Positions 55,813 to 63,952 of a stretch of 64,000 bases of DNA are shown here, piece after piece. The notes under the pieces are model-generated. The model saw only the letters and a program-made list of their open reading frames with translations, ran no database searches and was not told the DNA's origin. Numbering within the stretch: the first letter of the stretch is position 1; each line of letters opens with the position of its first letter. The position numbers and the translations under genes were made by a program. Source of the DNA: an uncultured Fodinibius sp. GTDB lineage: Bacteria; Bacteroidota; Rhodothermia; Balneolales; Balneolaceae. The stretch lies in assembly GCA_913057775.1 (NCBI GenBank), contig CAJXOG010000006.1, positions 116,138 to 180,137 of the forward strand. The letters run 5' to 3'.

Positions 55813-55825
55813 ACATCTTTCTGAA

Positions 55826-55899
55826 CGGGGAGTAGCGCAGTCCGGTAGCGCATTCGCTTTGGGAGCGAAGGGTCGCAGGTTCAAATCCTGTCTCCCCGA
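55826..55899 (+). tRNA. tRNA-Pro(TGG)
   Basis: Complete cloverleaf: acceptor CGGGGAG with CTCCCCG (55892-55898), anticodon loop TTTGGGA (anticodon TGG), T-loop GGTTCAAATCC. The 3' CCA is not encoded (the discriminator A is followed by C then T). Confidence 0.97.
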
Positions 55900-55948
55900 C
55901 TTTTAGCAATTTCCAAATTGCATAATCAAGTTATAAAAACTTGGACGT

Positions 55949-55978
55949 TTGACGTATTGATTTTGTAATTTGCCTTTG
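55949..55978 (+). promoter_or_regulatory. Probable tRNA-Arg promoter, TTG-N19-TGCCTTTG
   Basis: TTG (55949-55951) is 19 bp before TGCCTTTG (55971-55978), one mismatch from TAnnTTTG; tRNA-Arg begins 7 bp further on. Confidence 0.5.
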
Positions 55979-55985
55979 AGTTAGC

Positions 55986-56059
55986 GCGCCCGTAGCTCAA
56001 CTGGATAGAGCAACTCCCTTCTAAGGAGTAGGTTACAGGTTCGAGTCCTGTCGGGCGTA
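55986..56059 (+). tRNA. tRNA-Arg(TCT)
   Basis: Acceptor GCGCCCG with CGGGCGT (one G-U), anticodon stem ACTCC/GGAGT around loop CTTCTAA (anticodon TCT), T-loop AGGTTCGAGTCCT. No encoded CCA. Confidence 0.97.
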
Positions 56060-56074
56060 CAAGAAAACCTTTAA

Positions 56075-56145
56075 GGCGACGTGGCCGAGTGGTCAGGCAG
56101 AGGTCTGCAAAACCTCCTACGGCGGTTCGATTCCGCCCGTCGCCT
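56075..56145 (+). tRNA. tRNA-Cys(GCA)
   Basis: Acceptor GGCGACG with CGTCGCC, anticodon stem GAGGT/ACCTC around loop CTGCAAA (anticodon GCA), T-loop GGTTCGATTCC and discriminator T, typical of bacterial tRNA-Cys. It starts 15 bp after tRNA-Arg and is probably cotranscribed. No encoded CCA. Confidence 0.97.
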
Positions 56146-56176
56146 CTGAAGCTCATATTTATTGAAATTCTATTAT

Positions 56177-56252
56177 GCCGCGTTCGTCTAGGGGTTTAGG
56201 ACGCCGCCCTTTCACGGCGGTAGCACGGGTTCGAATCCCGTACGCGGTACCA
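56177..56252 (+). tRNA. tRNA-Glu(TTC)
   Basis: Acceptor GCCGCGT with ACGCGGT (one G-U), anticodon stem CCGCC/GGCGG around loop CTTTCAC (anticodon TTC), T-loop GGTTCGAATCC. The discriminator A at 56249 is followed by CCA, so this is the only one of the four with an encoded 3' CCA. It is followed directly by the terminator at 56256. Confidence 0.97.
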
Positions 56253-56255
56253 GCT

Positions 56256-56293
56256 AAAGCCTCTGCAGGCTAAATACTTGCAGAGGCTTTTTT
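56256..56293 (+). terminator. Terminator of the tRNA cluster
   Basis: Perfect 12-bp stem (56256-56267 with 56279-56290), 11-nt loop, followed by a T run. It starts 4 bp after the tRNA-Glu CCA. Confidence 0.9.
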
Positions 56294-56368
56294 ATTTGGG
56301 ATAATCAAGTATAGGTTTCAGAAGTCCTTCCACAATCATACATTACGTGTTAAATAATTTTTCCACCT

Positions 56369-57640
56369 ATGGACTTGGACTTTAATATAATTTGGAACTT
56401 ATTTGCTGCCCTAGGTATCGGTTTGCTCATCGGTATTGAGCGCGGATGGAGCGGACGGCTCGAAGATGAAGGTGATCGGGTTGCCGGAATACGCACGTTT
56501 AGTCTTGTCGGTCTGTTTGGAGGAGTATGGACCGAAGTGAGCCGCTTTGTCAATGAATGGATTCTTGCCGTTGCATTTCTCGCGTTGGCAGCTCTTGTAA
56601 TTACATCTTATGTCATAAAAGCCAAAGTTGAAGAGGAAAAAGACCTGGGGATTACCACGGAAGTTGCTCTACTGCTTACTTTTACGCTAAGCTCTTGGGC
56701 TGCTTTTGGATATCATGTTTATGCGCTTGGTGCTACCGTTATAGTCATATCACTATTAAGTCTCAAACCAACGTTACACAGCTGGCTGCACAAAATTGAA
56801 GTCAAGGAAATCTATGCAGGTATTAAGCTGTTGATCATAACCGTAATATTGTTACCTCTGTTGCCTAATAAAGGCTACGGTCCCTGGGAAGCCATCAATC
56901 CCCATTGGATATGGTGGATGGTTGTTCTAATCTCAGGACTCTCCTTTATCGGATACATTCTTATTAAATATCTGGGCGAAGATAAGGGAACCATGTTAAC
57001 AGCAATTACAGGTGGATTGGCTTCATCCACAGCTGTTACACTAAGTCTTGCTCAATTTGCAAAACAACAAAAAAAGATAGCCAGCGGAATTTTTATTGCC
57101 GGAGTCCTTGTAGCCTCTTCAATTATGTTTGTAAGGGTCGGTATTGAGGTTGCAATTGTTAACACTGCACTATTGTATCCACTATGGATTCCTCTTACGA
57201 CTATGTTAATTCTTACCTTGGGAAGTGGATTCTGGCTTTGGCAAAAACATCTTCAATTGGAAGACGATCAACCTCCTCTTGAATTGAAAAACCCTCTTCA
57301 ACTTTTTACGGCCTTACAATTCGGTTTACTGCTGGGAGTGATTTTACTGCTGGCAACTGCTATGGAAAAATGGTATGGAGATCAAGGTATTTACCTGTTG
57401 GCTCTTTTCTCGGGTCTAATGGATGTCGATGCCATAACGCTTTCCCTTTCTCGTATGGCTGAAGAAGGTACCGATGCCAGTGTAGCAACGCTTGGGATTT
57501 TGATTGCCGTCATCACCAATACACTCGTCAAAGCCGGACTATTTTTCTTCTGGGCCGGATATGAAAAGAGTAAGCAACTAATCTGGTTTATTATCATTAT
57601 TTCTGCTATCGGGGCAACCAGTTTACTTCCTTTTATATAA
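56369..57640 (+). CDS. MgtC/SapB family membrane protein with DUF4010 domain
   Basis: Inner-membrane protein of 423 residues with about 11 helices. The N-terminal half has the MgtC signature (ALGIGLLIGIERGWSGRLED, then GDRVAGIRTFSLVGLFGGVW); the C-terminal half (from about 180) matches the DUF4010 layout, with GGLASSTAVTLSLAQFAKQQ and LFSGLMDVDAITLSLSRMAE as its twin repeated segments. MgtC proteins affect magnesium or F-type ATPase balance, but for DUF4010 fusions no function is established that I know of. The repeated T(L)SLS helices suggest an internally duplicated transporter. It stands alone 80 bp after the tRNA terminator. Confidence 0.9.
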   Translation: MDLDFNIIWNLFAALGIGLLIGIERGWSGRLEDEGDRVAGIRTFSLVGLFGGVWTEVSRFVNEWILAVAFLALAALVITSYVIKAKVEEEKDLGITTEVALLLTFTLSSWAAFGYHVYALGATVIVISLLSLKPTLHSWLHKIEVKEIYAGIKLLIITVILLPLLPNKGYGPWEAINPHWIWWMVVLISGLSFIGYILIKYLGEDKGTMLTAITGGLASSTAVTLSLAQFAKQQKKIASGIFIAGVLVASSIMFVRVGIEVAIVNTALLYPLWIPLTTMLILTLGSGFWLWQKHLQLEDDQPPLELKNPLQLFTALQFGLLLGVILLLATAMEKWYGDQGIYLLALFSGLMDVDAITLSLSRMAEEGTDASVATLGILIAVITNTLVKAGLFFFWAGYEKSKQLIWFIIIISAIGATSLLPFI

Positions 57641-57666
57641 ACTTTTACCTACATCATAAGATGCCC

Positions 57667-58119
57667 CTATGATACCTTACGCCAACTTTGCCACATAGGT
57701 GCACCATTCTCATCTCGTAACCTCATCTGCATTTTTTCTTTTCGAATCTCTGAAGCAACAATAATTTCAGTATTCTTGAAGGTAACTTTAGAACCTTTTA
57801 CCTCAATCTTATCTCCCTCTTTGAAATGATGTGGCTGACGAGTTATATACCAGAGGGGTCCAAGATGGACCGGAATCTGTTCGTTCTCAATTGCTAATAT
57901 GAGATAAACTCCATGTTTTTCATCCTTGTTTTCCTGTGAATTAGAAACTTCGATCACCTCTCCTTTCACTTCTACTATTTTCTTGGGATCAAAGGGACGT
58001 TCATATCCTTTTCGGTGATTCAGGCGGCGAGCTACCGCATAAGCAACTCCTGCCGCAGATAATAACGCCAATCCTCCACCTACCTGTTGAACTTTTTTAA
58101 AGACATCTTGCGTTTTCAT
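57667..58119 (-). CDS. Membrane-anchored OB-like protein (MamS/MamX-like domain)
   Basis: A 150-residue protein with a single N-terminal helix (VGGGLALLSAAGVAYAVARR) and a C-terminal beta-rich domain: VEVKGEVIEVSNSQENKDEK, HGVYLILAIENEQIPVHLGP, DKIEVKGSKVTFKNTEIIVA, and the end LRDENGAPMW. The pattern (a G-V-x-L strand, HLGPLWY, then an I-K-V-x-G strand, then R-D-E-x-G-x-P-x-W) is one I associate with periplasmic proteins sharing a domain with magnetosome proteins MamS/MamX; no cofactor ligand is obvious. It begins 18 bp after the SQR-like flavoprotein gene and is probably its accessory protein. Confidence 0.6.
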   Translation of the reverse strand: MKTQDVFKKVQQVGGGLALLSAAGVAYAVARRLNHRKGYERPFDPKKIVEVKGEVIEVSNSQENKDEKHGVYLILAIENEQIPVHLGPLWYITRQPHHFKEGDKIEVKGSKVTFKNTEIIVASEIRKEKMQMRLRDENGAPMWQSWRKVS

Positions 58120-58137
58120 GAGCGTAAATTTTAGAAT

Positions 58138-59412
58138 TTAGATTAGGGTTCGGTCAGCTATAAACTCTGACATTGGCAATCCCCAAGAAGGGATTTTTCC
58201 ACCCGTGGTATAATACATTGACTTAAAACCCATCTTTAACATATGAGGAGTGTATCCCATTTTTAATATACTTTTATCCCCACCCCACCACTCATCAGTA
58301 TGCATGTAAAAACCTTTATGATCTCCCATATCACCCATACAGATTAGTTCAAACTCCAGTGGGTCAATCTTTTTATCCGGATCATAACCACCGACTTCTT
58401 GTCCCAACACTTTAGCCAGCACCTCTGCCTCCATGTGTCCCAAAGATCCAAGTTTTGGAACCGTTATCGATGCAGCATCACCCACAGCAAATACTTCGGG
58501 ATAATCAGGGTTTCGCATATAAAGATCGGTCACTATAAAGCCCTGGTCATCACTGATAGGCAATCCCTTCAAAAAATCATGTGCTTCCCAATTTGGGAAA
58601 ATAATTTTCATTTCCGCTTCCAGGCTACTACCATCTTCAAACTCAATGCCATCCTCATAGAGTCGTTTGATACCCCGGGTATTAGCTTTATAGCCATATC
58701 CCATCTTATCAAACATGGGAAGAAGCTGATCTAATATTTGCTTTCCAGCATCCTCGGCAATAACTTCAGCAGGTGTAAACAGCGTGATATTCTCCGCTCC
58801 ACCTAACCCTCTTTTTTGAAGCCATTCGGCCATGGAAAAGGATATCTCCACCGGCGGGCCCTCACACGCTGCTTCTGCTGTCGGAATTTCGGGTAGTTTA
58901 TCACTCTTACCCTGTAGAAAGTAATCTGATCCAATAACAATAGGCCCTCCCTTATAACTACCATCATGTAGATACCGACGCACTTTATCGCCATAATAAG
59001 TATCAGTGAAGGTATGCCCATATTTCCCAAATCCATCTATTTCATCAAAAGCCAGCTTATTACCCAATGCAATAACCAGGTAATCATAATCAACCGCTTC
59101 CAGAGCAGATCCTGATCGTTCTACCGGTTTAAAATCAACCGATCTATTTTCCACATCTATTGCCTGTACCTCCCCCTGGATAAAATCGATATTGTCACGA
59201 TCAAGAAATTTGATAAAAGGTAAGTGAAGCGAACGCTCCGGATTGTTATTATTCCAAACTTCAATAGGAATATTTGGAATAAATGTTAGATAAGGCTTGC
59301 GATCCATGCAGGTGATTTTAACTTTGTCACCGGCATATTCTCGTATATAACGAGCTGTTGTTAATCCTGCAAAATTGCATCCTAAAACGACTATGTGAGG
59401 TTGGGCAGCCAT
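58138..59412 (-). CDS. SQR-like FAD-dependent oxidoreductase
   Basis: Flavoprotein of 424 residues in the sulfide:quinone reductase/NDH-2 family, peripheral to the inner membrane. FAD-binding segments: IVVLGCNFAGLTTARYI (variant of GxGxxG, residues 7-23), DYLVIALGNKLAF and FAVGDAASI (308-316). Two cysteines sit where the SQR active-site pair lies: C183 in AACEGPPVEISF and C358 in LICMGDMGD. The third cysteine of classical SQR, which is linked to FAD in some enzymes, is not present between residues 120 and 150. There is no membrane helix; the C-terminal region (HMLKMGFKSMYYTTGGKIPS) is amphipathic and could dock on the membrane. It may oxidise sulfide or another low-potential thiol to quinone, but substrate is inferred. 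Confidence 0.8.
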   Translation of the reverse strand: MAAQPHIVVLGCNFAGLTTARYIREYAGDKVKITCMDRKPYLTFIPNIPIEVWNNNNPERSLHLPFIKFLDRDNIDFIQGEVQAIDVENRSVDFKPVERSGSALEAVDYDYLVIALGNKLAFDEIDGFGKYGHTFTDTYYGDKVRRYLHDGSYKGGPIVIGSDYFLQGKSDKLPEIPTAEAACEGPPVEISFSMAEWLQKRGLGGAENITLFTPAEVIAEDAGKQILDQLLPMFDKMGYGYKANTRGIKRLYEDGIEFEDGSSLEAEMKIIFPNWEAHDFLKGLPISDDQGFIVTDLYMRNPDYPEVFAVGDAASITVPKLGSLGHMEAEVLAKVLGQEVGGYDPDKKIDPLEFELICMGDMGDHKGFYMHTDEWWGGDKSILKMGYTPHMLKMGFKSMYYTTGGKIPSWGLPMSEFIADRTLI

Positions 59413-59691
59413 GGCAAAGTATTTACTTTCTTTTGTACCATAATGGATAAATTTTTTGTTAAGTCTGAAGTAATATCCCTACAGAAAAAGTAGTAAAGAG
59501 TCCAAATTTTTTATAAGGTTTTATCTTACACCGTTTGCTTTCAGCAAATAACCCAAAAATATTAAATATTATTTTATCTGTTAATGAGGAATTGCTTAAA
59601 TTTATCATAAACTTGTAAGGCAGGATATCAAATCATAAATACTTCTGTTCTATTCACTTAAAAAGACGGACGACATTAAAATCTTACTGCT

Positions 59692-60576
59692 ATGGCTTTT
59701 TCAATCAATCACATATTCTTCCCGACCGATTTCTCCAAAAACGCTAAAAGAGCGTTGCCCTTTGCTGCAGAAATTGCACTTAAAACAGATGCCAAGCTAA
59801 CGCTTTTCCATGCCACCCAAGAAACAATGGATATAGCCCCTGATTTTGAAAAGAAACGTGATCAGGTTATTGATGATACTTCCAATAACTTTGATAAGCT
59901 CTTAAATAGCCTGGAAGGAGATCAATATAATAATTTAGATATTTCAACGGTCGTACAGGATGGACAGGCTGTAACAGCGTTACTCAACCAGGTAGATGAA
60001 CGTTCCATAGACCTTATTGTAATGGGTACCAAAGGAGTAACCGGTGACCGGAATGTTATTTTGGGAAGTGTCGCTTCCAGTGTTATACAGAAATCCCCCG
60101 TCCCCGTACTTGCAGTGCCCACCGGTAGCAGCCTTGATAATTTTAAGAATCTTATTTTCACCAGCGATTACAAGAAAGGAGATTTAACGGCACTTTCTAA
60201 CTCCATCGATTTTGCCAAATTGTTCAACTCTTCCGTTGAAGTTCTGCATGTAAGTGATCAAAAAAATATGGAATCAGAAATTAAATTCCGTGGGTTCCGA
60301 GAACTTGCAAATGAACACATTAACTATGATAACATCTCTTTTCATCATGAGTATGAGCTGGATTTCTTTCCAACGATCAGCCAATTTTTAGCAGATCGTC
60401 CAAATTCATTACTCGTTATGGTCCGGTATAAAAAATCGTTCTGGGAAAAACTGACAAACCGTAGTCTTTCGAAAGAAATGACTTTCTATTCAAAAGTACC
60501 TCTGCTGGTGATGATCGGAAATCAAAATTCAAAATCTGAAACTATCCTAGAAGGATCTGAAAAAGAAAGCAGTTAA
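59692..60576 (+). CDS. Tandem universal stress protein (UspA family)
   Basis: Cytoplasmic protein of 294 residues with two Usp domains. The first (1-145) has the ATP-binding loop MGTKGVTGDRNVILGSVASS (G-x2-G-x9-GS type) and KSPVPVLAVP; the second (150-285) keeps the fold (NLIFTSDYKKGDLTALSNSI; YSKVPLLVMIG) but lacks the glycine loop, so it is probably regulatory or structural. Universal stress proteins respond to energy or oxidative stress. It is a single gene convergent with the methyltransferase, 21 bp away. Confidence 0.9.
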   Translation: MAFSINHIFFPTDFSKNAKRALPFAAEIALKTDAKLTLFHATQETMDIAPDFEKKRDQVIDDTSNNFDKLLNSLEGDQYNNLDISTVVQDGQAVTALLNQVDERSIDLIVMGTKGVTGDRNVILGSVASSVIQKSPVPVLAVPTGSSLDNFKNLIFTSDYKKGDLTALSNSIDFAKLFNSSVEVLHVSDQKNMESEIKFRGFRELANEHINYDNISFHHEYELDFFPTISQFLADRPNSLLVMVRYKKSFWEKLTNRSLSKEMTFYSKVPLLVMIGNQNSKSETILEGSEKESS

Positions 60577-60597
60577 TAAAGAGTTGCTTTTTCGGGT

Positions 60598-61422
60598 TTA
60601 TTGCTTTTGAGCCAATGCATAGATTCCGGCACCGCGTTCGTTATCATCACGAACATCTAATGCCATTAGCAGCAGGCTCAATGGTAATACCGGGATGTAA
60701 TAAACGGCCATTATTGGCAGTGCCCATAGCTTAATCTTGGTAAGCCAAAGCATGGGATATTTAATGATAAGCTCCCACGCCAGATGTCCGTTTTTACCGT
60801 AGGTATACGCTACATCCAGAACGGTAAACCCGGAATTTTGTAACTTCTCGCTGATATCTCTTTTGGAATATCCCGGACGAGCATGCTCATCCACGAAGCT
60901 TTCATCACCATCCGCGTCTTCTTCGGAATAGATAGAAGGAGAATGCATCAAAAAATATCCGCCAGACTGTAAGGAACGGTTAATATTTTGCATTACTTTT
61001 TCATCCTCTTCGATATGTTCTAGCACATCAACGCAAATGACAAAATCGAACATATCCTCATAATCAATTTCAAGCAGATCCTTCTGATTAAAAGTAATGC
61101 GTCCGGCTTCAATTTCACGCTCAAAATAACTGCGCGAATCTTCCAGGTAATCACTTTTCACATCGACGGCTTGAATATTGACGTTATTAAATTCCTGCAG
61201 GATAAACCGATCGTACTGTCCAAATCCCGAGCCGGCATCCAACAGACTCCACTCCCCCTGTGCATCCCTATCTGAGCCATACTTGCGCAGTATTTTTCGG
61301 ATGTACCAGCTCCGTAAAAAGAACAGATCCAGAATTTTGTAGAAGAGCGTCCGAAGAAAACGAAAACGGCGAATAATCTGTGCAAACCGGTCCTTAACCG
61401 GATCGTAGGCAATACGACTCAT
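60598..61422 (-). CDS. Class I SAM-dependent methyltransferase with C-terminal hydrophobic segment
   Basis: A 274-residue methyltransferase. Start at ATG 61422; a TTG two codons upstream is also open. SAM motif I is WSLLDAGSGFGQYDRFIL (about 62-79), motif II has the acidic NIQAVDVKSD, and the DVLEHIEEDEKVMQNI segment is typical of small-molecule and lipid methyltransferases. The last 60 residues include a hydrophobic helix (LWALPIMAVYYIPVLPLSLL), which suggests membrane association and a lipid-linked or quinone-like substrate. It follows the GT2 gene by 68 bp, consistent with a cell-envelope glycan or lipid pathway. Confidence 0.8.
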   Translation of the reverse strand: MSRIAYDPVKDRFAQIIRRFRFLRTLFYKILDLFFLRSWYIRKILRKYGSDRDAQGEWSLLDAGSGFGQYDRFILQEFNNVNIQAVDVKSDYLEDSRSYFEREIEAGRITFNQKDLLEIDYEDMFDFVICVDVLEHIEEDEKVMQNINRSLQSGGYFLMHSPSIYSEEDADGDESFVDEHARPGYSKRDISEKLQNSGFTVLDVAYTYGKNGHLAWELIIKYPMLWLTKIKLWALPIMAVYYIPVLPLSLLLMALDVRDDNERGAGIYALAQKQ

Positions 61423-61490
61423 TAACAAAAGCTTGTCTTAATGATTACCAAATTCTTTTTTGAATATACCATTCCCATATCTCACAACTG

Positions 61491-62447
61491 CTAAATTTTC
61501 TCTCTAATATTGGGTTTCTGCTGCTTTTCGTTTCGCTTTTGGATCAATTCCCCCAAAAAGCCAATGGAAAAAATCTGGGCTCCCAGTACCATCAACATTA
61601 CACCCAACAACAACAATGGACGATCACCGATAGGCTCTCCAAAAAATATTTTATCGATTGACAAGTATGCATTAATAGCTCCGCCTAATATCAAGAATAG
61701 AAACCCGAGTGTACCAAAAAAGTGCATGGGTCGTTGCAGATATCGATTAACAAAAAGCAAAGTTAACAGATCCAAAAAACCATGCATAAATCGAGAAATG
61801 CCAAATTTAGTCTCCCCATATTTTCGGGGATGATGCTTTACCACTTTTTCTCCAATGCGATCATATCCCTCAAGTTTGGCCAAAAACGGGATGTATCGAT
61901 GCAATTCTCCATATAAATAAATATTCTCAATAACGTCGGCACGATACACCTTAAGTCCACAGTTAAAGTCGTTGAGTTTAATACCTGTTACCAACGAAGT
62001 TACCTTGTTAAAAAAACGTGATGGCACCGTCTTGGAGATAGGATCGTGACGCTCTTTTTTCCATCCACTAACCAGATGTAAATCTTCCTCTTTAAGCTTT
62101 TGAAGCATTAAAGGGATTTCATTTGGATCGTCCTGCAGATCGGCATCCATTGTTGCAATATAGTCACCATCAGCATTTTCAAAACCGGCCTGCAAAGCGG
62201 AACTCTTTCCATAATTGCGCTGCAGTCGGATGCCTAAAACATGCTTGTGCTCTTCCGTCACCTTCTTGATCTGCTGCCAAGATCGATCGGTCGAGCCATC
62301 ATCCACAAAAATAAGTTCATAATGGTGCTTTTTAGATAATGCCTCGTGTACCTTTTCGGCCAACTCGTGAATCGATTCGTCCTCGTTAAGCAGGGGGACT
62401 ATAACGCTTAGTTCTATGTCGGATCTGTTTAAATCTTTTTCAGGCAA
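61491..62447 (-). CDS. Family 2 glycosyltransferase, GtrB/DPM1-like
   Basis: Transfers a sugar from a nucleotide donor to a polyprenyl phosphate at the inner membrane. Of 318 residues, the GT-A domain spans about 10-235 (LSVIVPLLNEDESIHELAEK, LIFVDDGSTDRSWQQIKKVT, YIATMDADLQDDPNEIPLML with DADLQDDP), followed by two membrane helices (about 243-265 and 279-301), the layout of bactoprenol glucosyltransferases. The start is TTG at 62447: a stop lies three codons upstream (62454-62456) and the next in-frame Met is far inside the domain. It is upstream of the methyltransferase, so the two probably modify the same lipid-linked substrate. The sugar is not predictable. Confidence 0.9.
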   Translation of the reverse strand: MPEKDLNRSDIELSVIVPLLNEDESIHELAEKVHEALSKKHHYELIFVDDGSTDRSWQQIKKVTEEHKHVLGIRLQRNYGKSSALQAGFENADGDYIATMDADLQDDPNEIPLMLQKLKEEDLHLVSGWKKERHDPISKTVPSRFFNKVTSLVTGIKLNDFNCGLKVYRADVIENIYLYGELHRYIPFLAKLEGYDRIGEKVVKHHPRKYGETKFGISRFMHGFLDLLTLLFVNRYLQRPMHFFGTLGFLFLILGGAINAYLSIDKIFFGEPIGDRPLLLLGVMLMVLGAQIFSIGFLGELIQKRNEKQQKPNIREKI

Positions 62448-62535
62448 TGTTTTTTAAATATTTTGTGCCAAAGAGTTAGAAATAATGCACCAGATAATGT
62501 ATAATTAGCAATAAAGATACGCTTTTAGTCTTCTT

Positions 62536-62856
62536 ATGAAAAAACTTTATTACTCTATAGGTGAAGTCAGTGATATTACCGACGTGGAAGCGCATGTGTT
62601 GCGCTACTGGGAAACAGTTTTTGATGAATTAAATCCCAAAAAAAATAAAGCCGGTAACCGCGTCTACAAAGAAAATGATATTGAGACAATTTTAAAACTG
62701 AAGGAGCTGATCCAAGAAAAAAAATACAGCACCGAGGGTGCTCAGCAGGTACTCAAAAAAGATGGAGAGGAAGAAACCGAAAAAATTCCTGTCAGCGTTA
62801 AAAAAGATCTGAAAGAAATTCGTCTTTTTCTTAGTCAACTCCTTGAGAAACTTTAG
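62536..62856 (+). CDS. MerR family transcriptional regulator
   Basis: A 106-residue regulator with the winged-helix of the MerR family at the N-terminus (LYYSIGEVSDITDVEAHVLR, YWETVFDELNPKKNKAGNRV, YKENDIETILKLKELI) and a short coiled-coil C-terminus (about 75-105). There is no effector-binding domain and no cysteine, so metal sensing is unlikely. The next gene, a lactonase-family enzyme, starts 58 bp later on the same strand. Confidence 0.9.
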   Translation: MKKLYYSIGEVSDITDVEAHVLRYWETVFDELNPKKNKAGNRVYKENDIETILKLKELIQEKKYSTEGAQQVLKKDGEEETEKIPVSVKKDLKEIRLFLSQLLEKL

Positions 62857-62914
62857 CCTGCTACTTTTAAATATCCGGTGCTAATCCGATAAACCTCAAT
62901 CACCTTACCTATCT

Positions 62915-63796
62915 ATGAAGAAATCGCATACATCCATCGGCCCATTTAATTTATACAGCATTGAAGCCGGAAGAATTCGTCTTGACGGCGGAGCGATGTT
63001 TGGCGTAGTACCAAAAACATTGTGGTCACGATATATTGATGTGGATGATAAAAACCGCATCCACATGGCAATGCGGTGCCTTCTTATTGAGTCCCAAAAT
63101 ACTGGCAAGCTTTACCTGGTGGATAACGGATCGGGCACTAAGTTTGATGAAAAATTTGAGCAAATCTATCAGCTGGATTATGAACACTCCGATTTGCTGA
63201 GCTCGCTCGACGACTATGGCTTTGAGCCCGAAGATATTACAGATGTTATTTTCTCCCATCTGCACTTTGATCACTGCGGCGGTACCACCTATTACAACGA
63301 TAATGGAGATCTGCAACACACTTTCCCCAACGCTACTTACCATGTAACGAAGAAGCAGCTCGAAACGGCAACCGATCCCAATGTCCGCGAGAAAGCCAGC
63401 TTTTTACCTGATAATATCAATCCCATAAAAGATTGGGATAAATTAAACCTGGTAGAAGCAGATCATCAGTACGAAAAAGGGTTAGAGGCTCTGCCTGTCA
63501 ACGGACACACGTTAGGACAACAACTTCCAAAAATAACCGGTGACCAAAAAACGGTCGTTTTCGCCGCTGACTTAATCCCGACACATGTGCATGTGCCCCT
63601 GCCCTGGGTCATGGGTTACGATATGTATCCCGTAACTACCCTTGATGAGAAACAGCGTTATTTGGATCAAGCTGTTGAAGATAATTGGTATTTGTTTTTA
63701 GAGCACGATGCTGATCAAGAGATGGTGACTGTTAAGAAAGAAGATGGAAAGTATGCTGTGGACGAAAAGCTAGCACTTGGTGATCTTCCCAGCTGA
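62915..63796 (+). CDS. MBL-fold hydrolase, YtnP/lactonase-like
   Basis: Zinc hydrolase of 293 residues in the metallo-beta-lactamase superfamily. The metal site HLHFDH is at 115-120; further ligands are in PVNGHTLGQQ and FAADLIPTHVH. The N-terminal DGGAMFGVVPKTLW and LLIES segments are the hallmark of the YtnP-like branch, whose members include homoserine-lactone quorum-quenching lactonases. No signal peptide. The activity against signalling lactones is a family-level inference; other esters are possible. Confidence 0.88.
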   Translation: MKKSHTSIGPFNLYSIEAGRIRLDGGAMFGVVPKTLWSRYIDVDDKNRIHMAMRCLLIESQNTGKLYLVDNGSGTKFDEKFEQIYQLDYEHSDLLSSLDDYGFEPEDITDVIFSHLHFDHCGGTTYYNDNGDLQHTFPNATYHVTKKQLETATDPNVREKASFLPDNINPIKDWDKLNLVEADHQYEKGLEALPVNGHTLGQQLPKITGDQKTVVFAADLIPTHVHVPLPWVMGYDMYPVTTLDEKQRYLDQAVEDNWYLFLEHDADQEMVTVKKEDGKYAVDEKLALGDLPS

Positions 63797-63952
63797 GAAA
63801 GTTTATCCATACTTAAATTATATCCTTTCTTAATTTAAGAGGCATTGTACTACATCAATTTTAACAAATGGGATATTGGAGTATCCAATATTTTCATTTA
63901 TTTAATGTTATTGTATAACAGATTCCACTTCACTGCGACTTAGCTAACGGTG

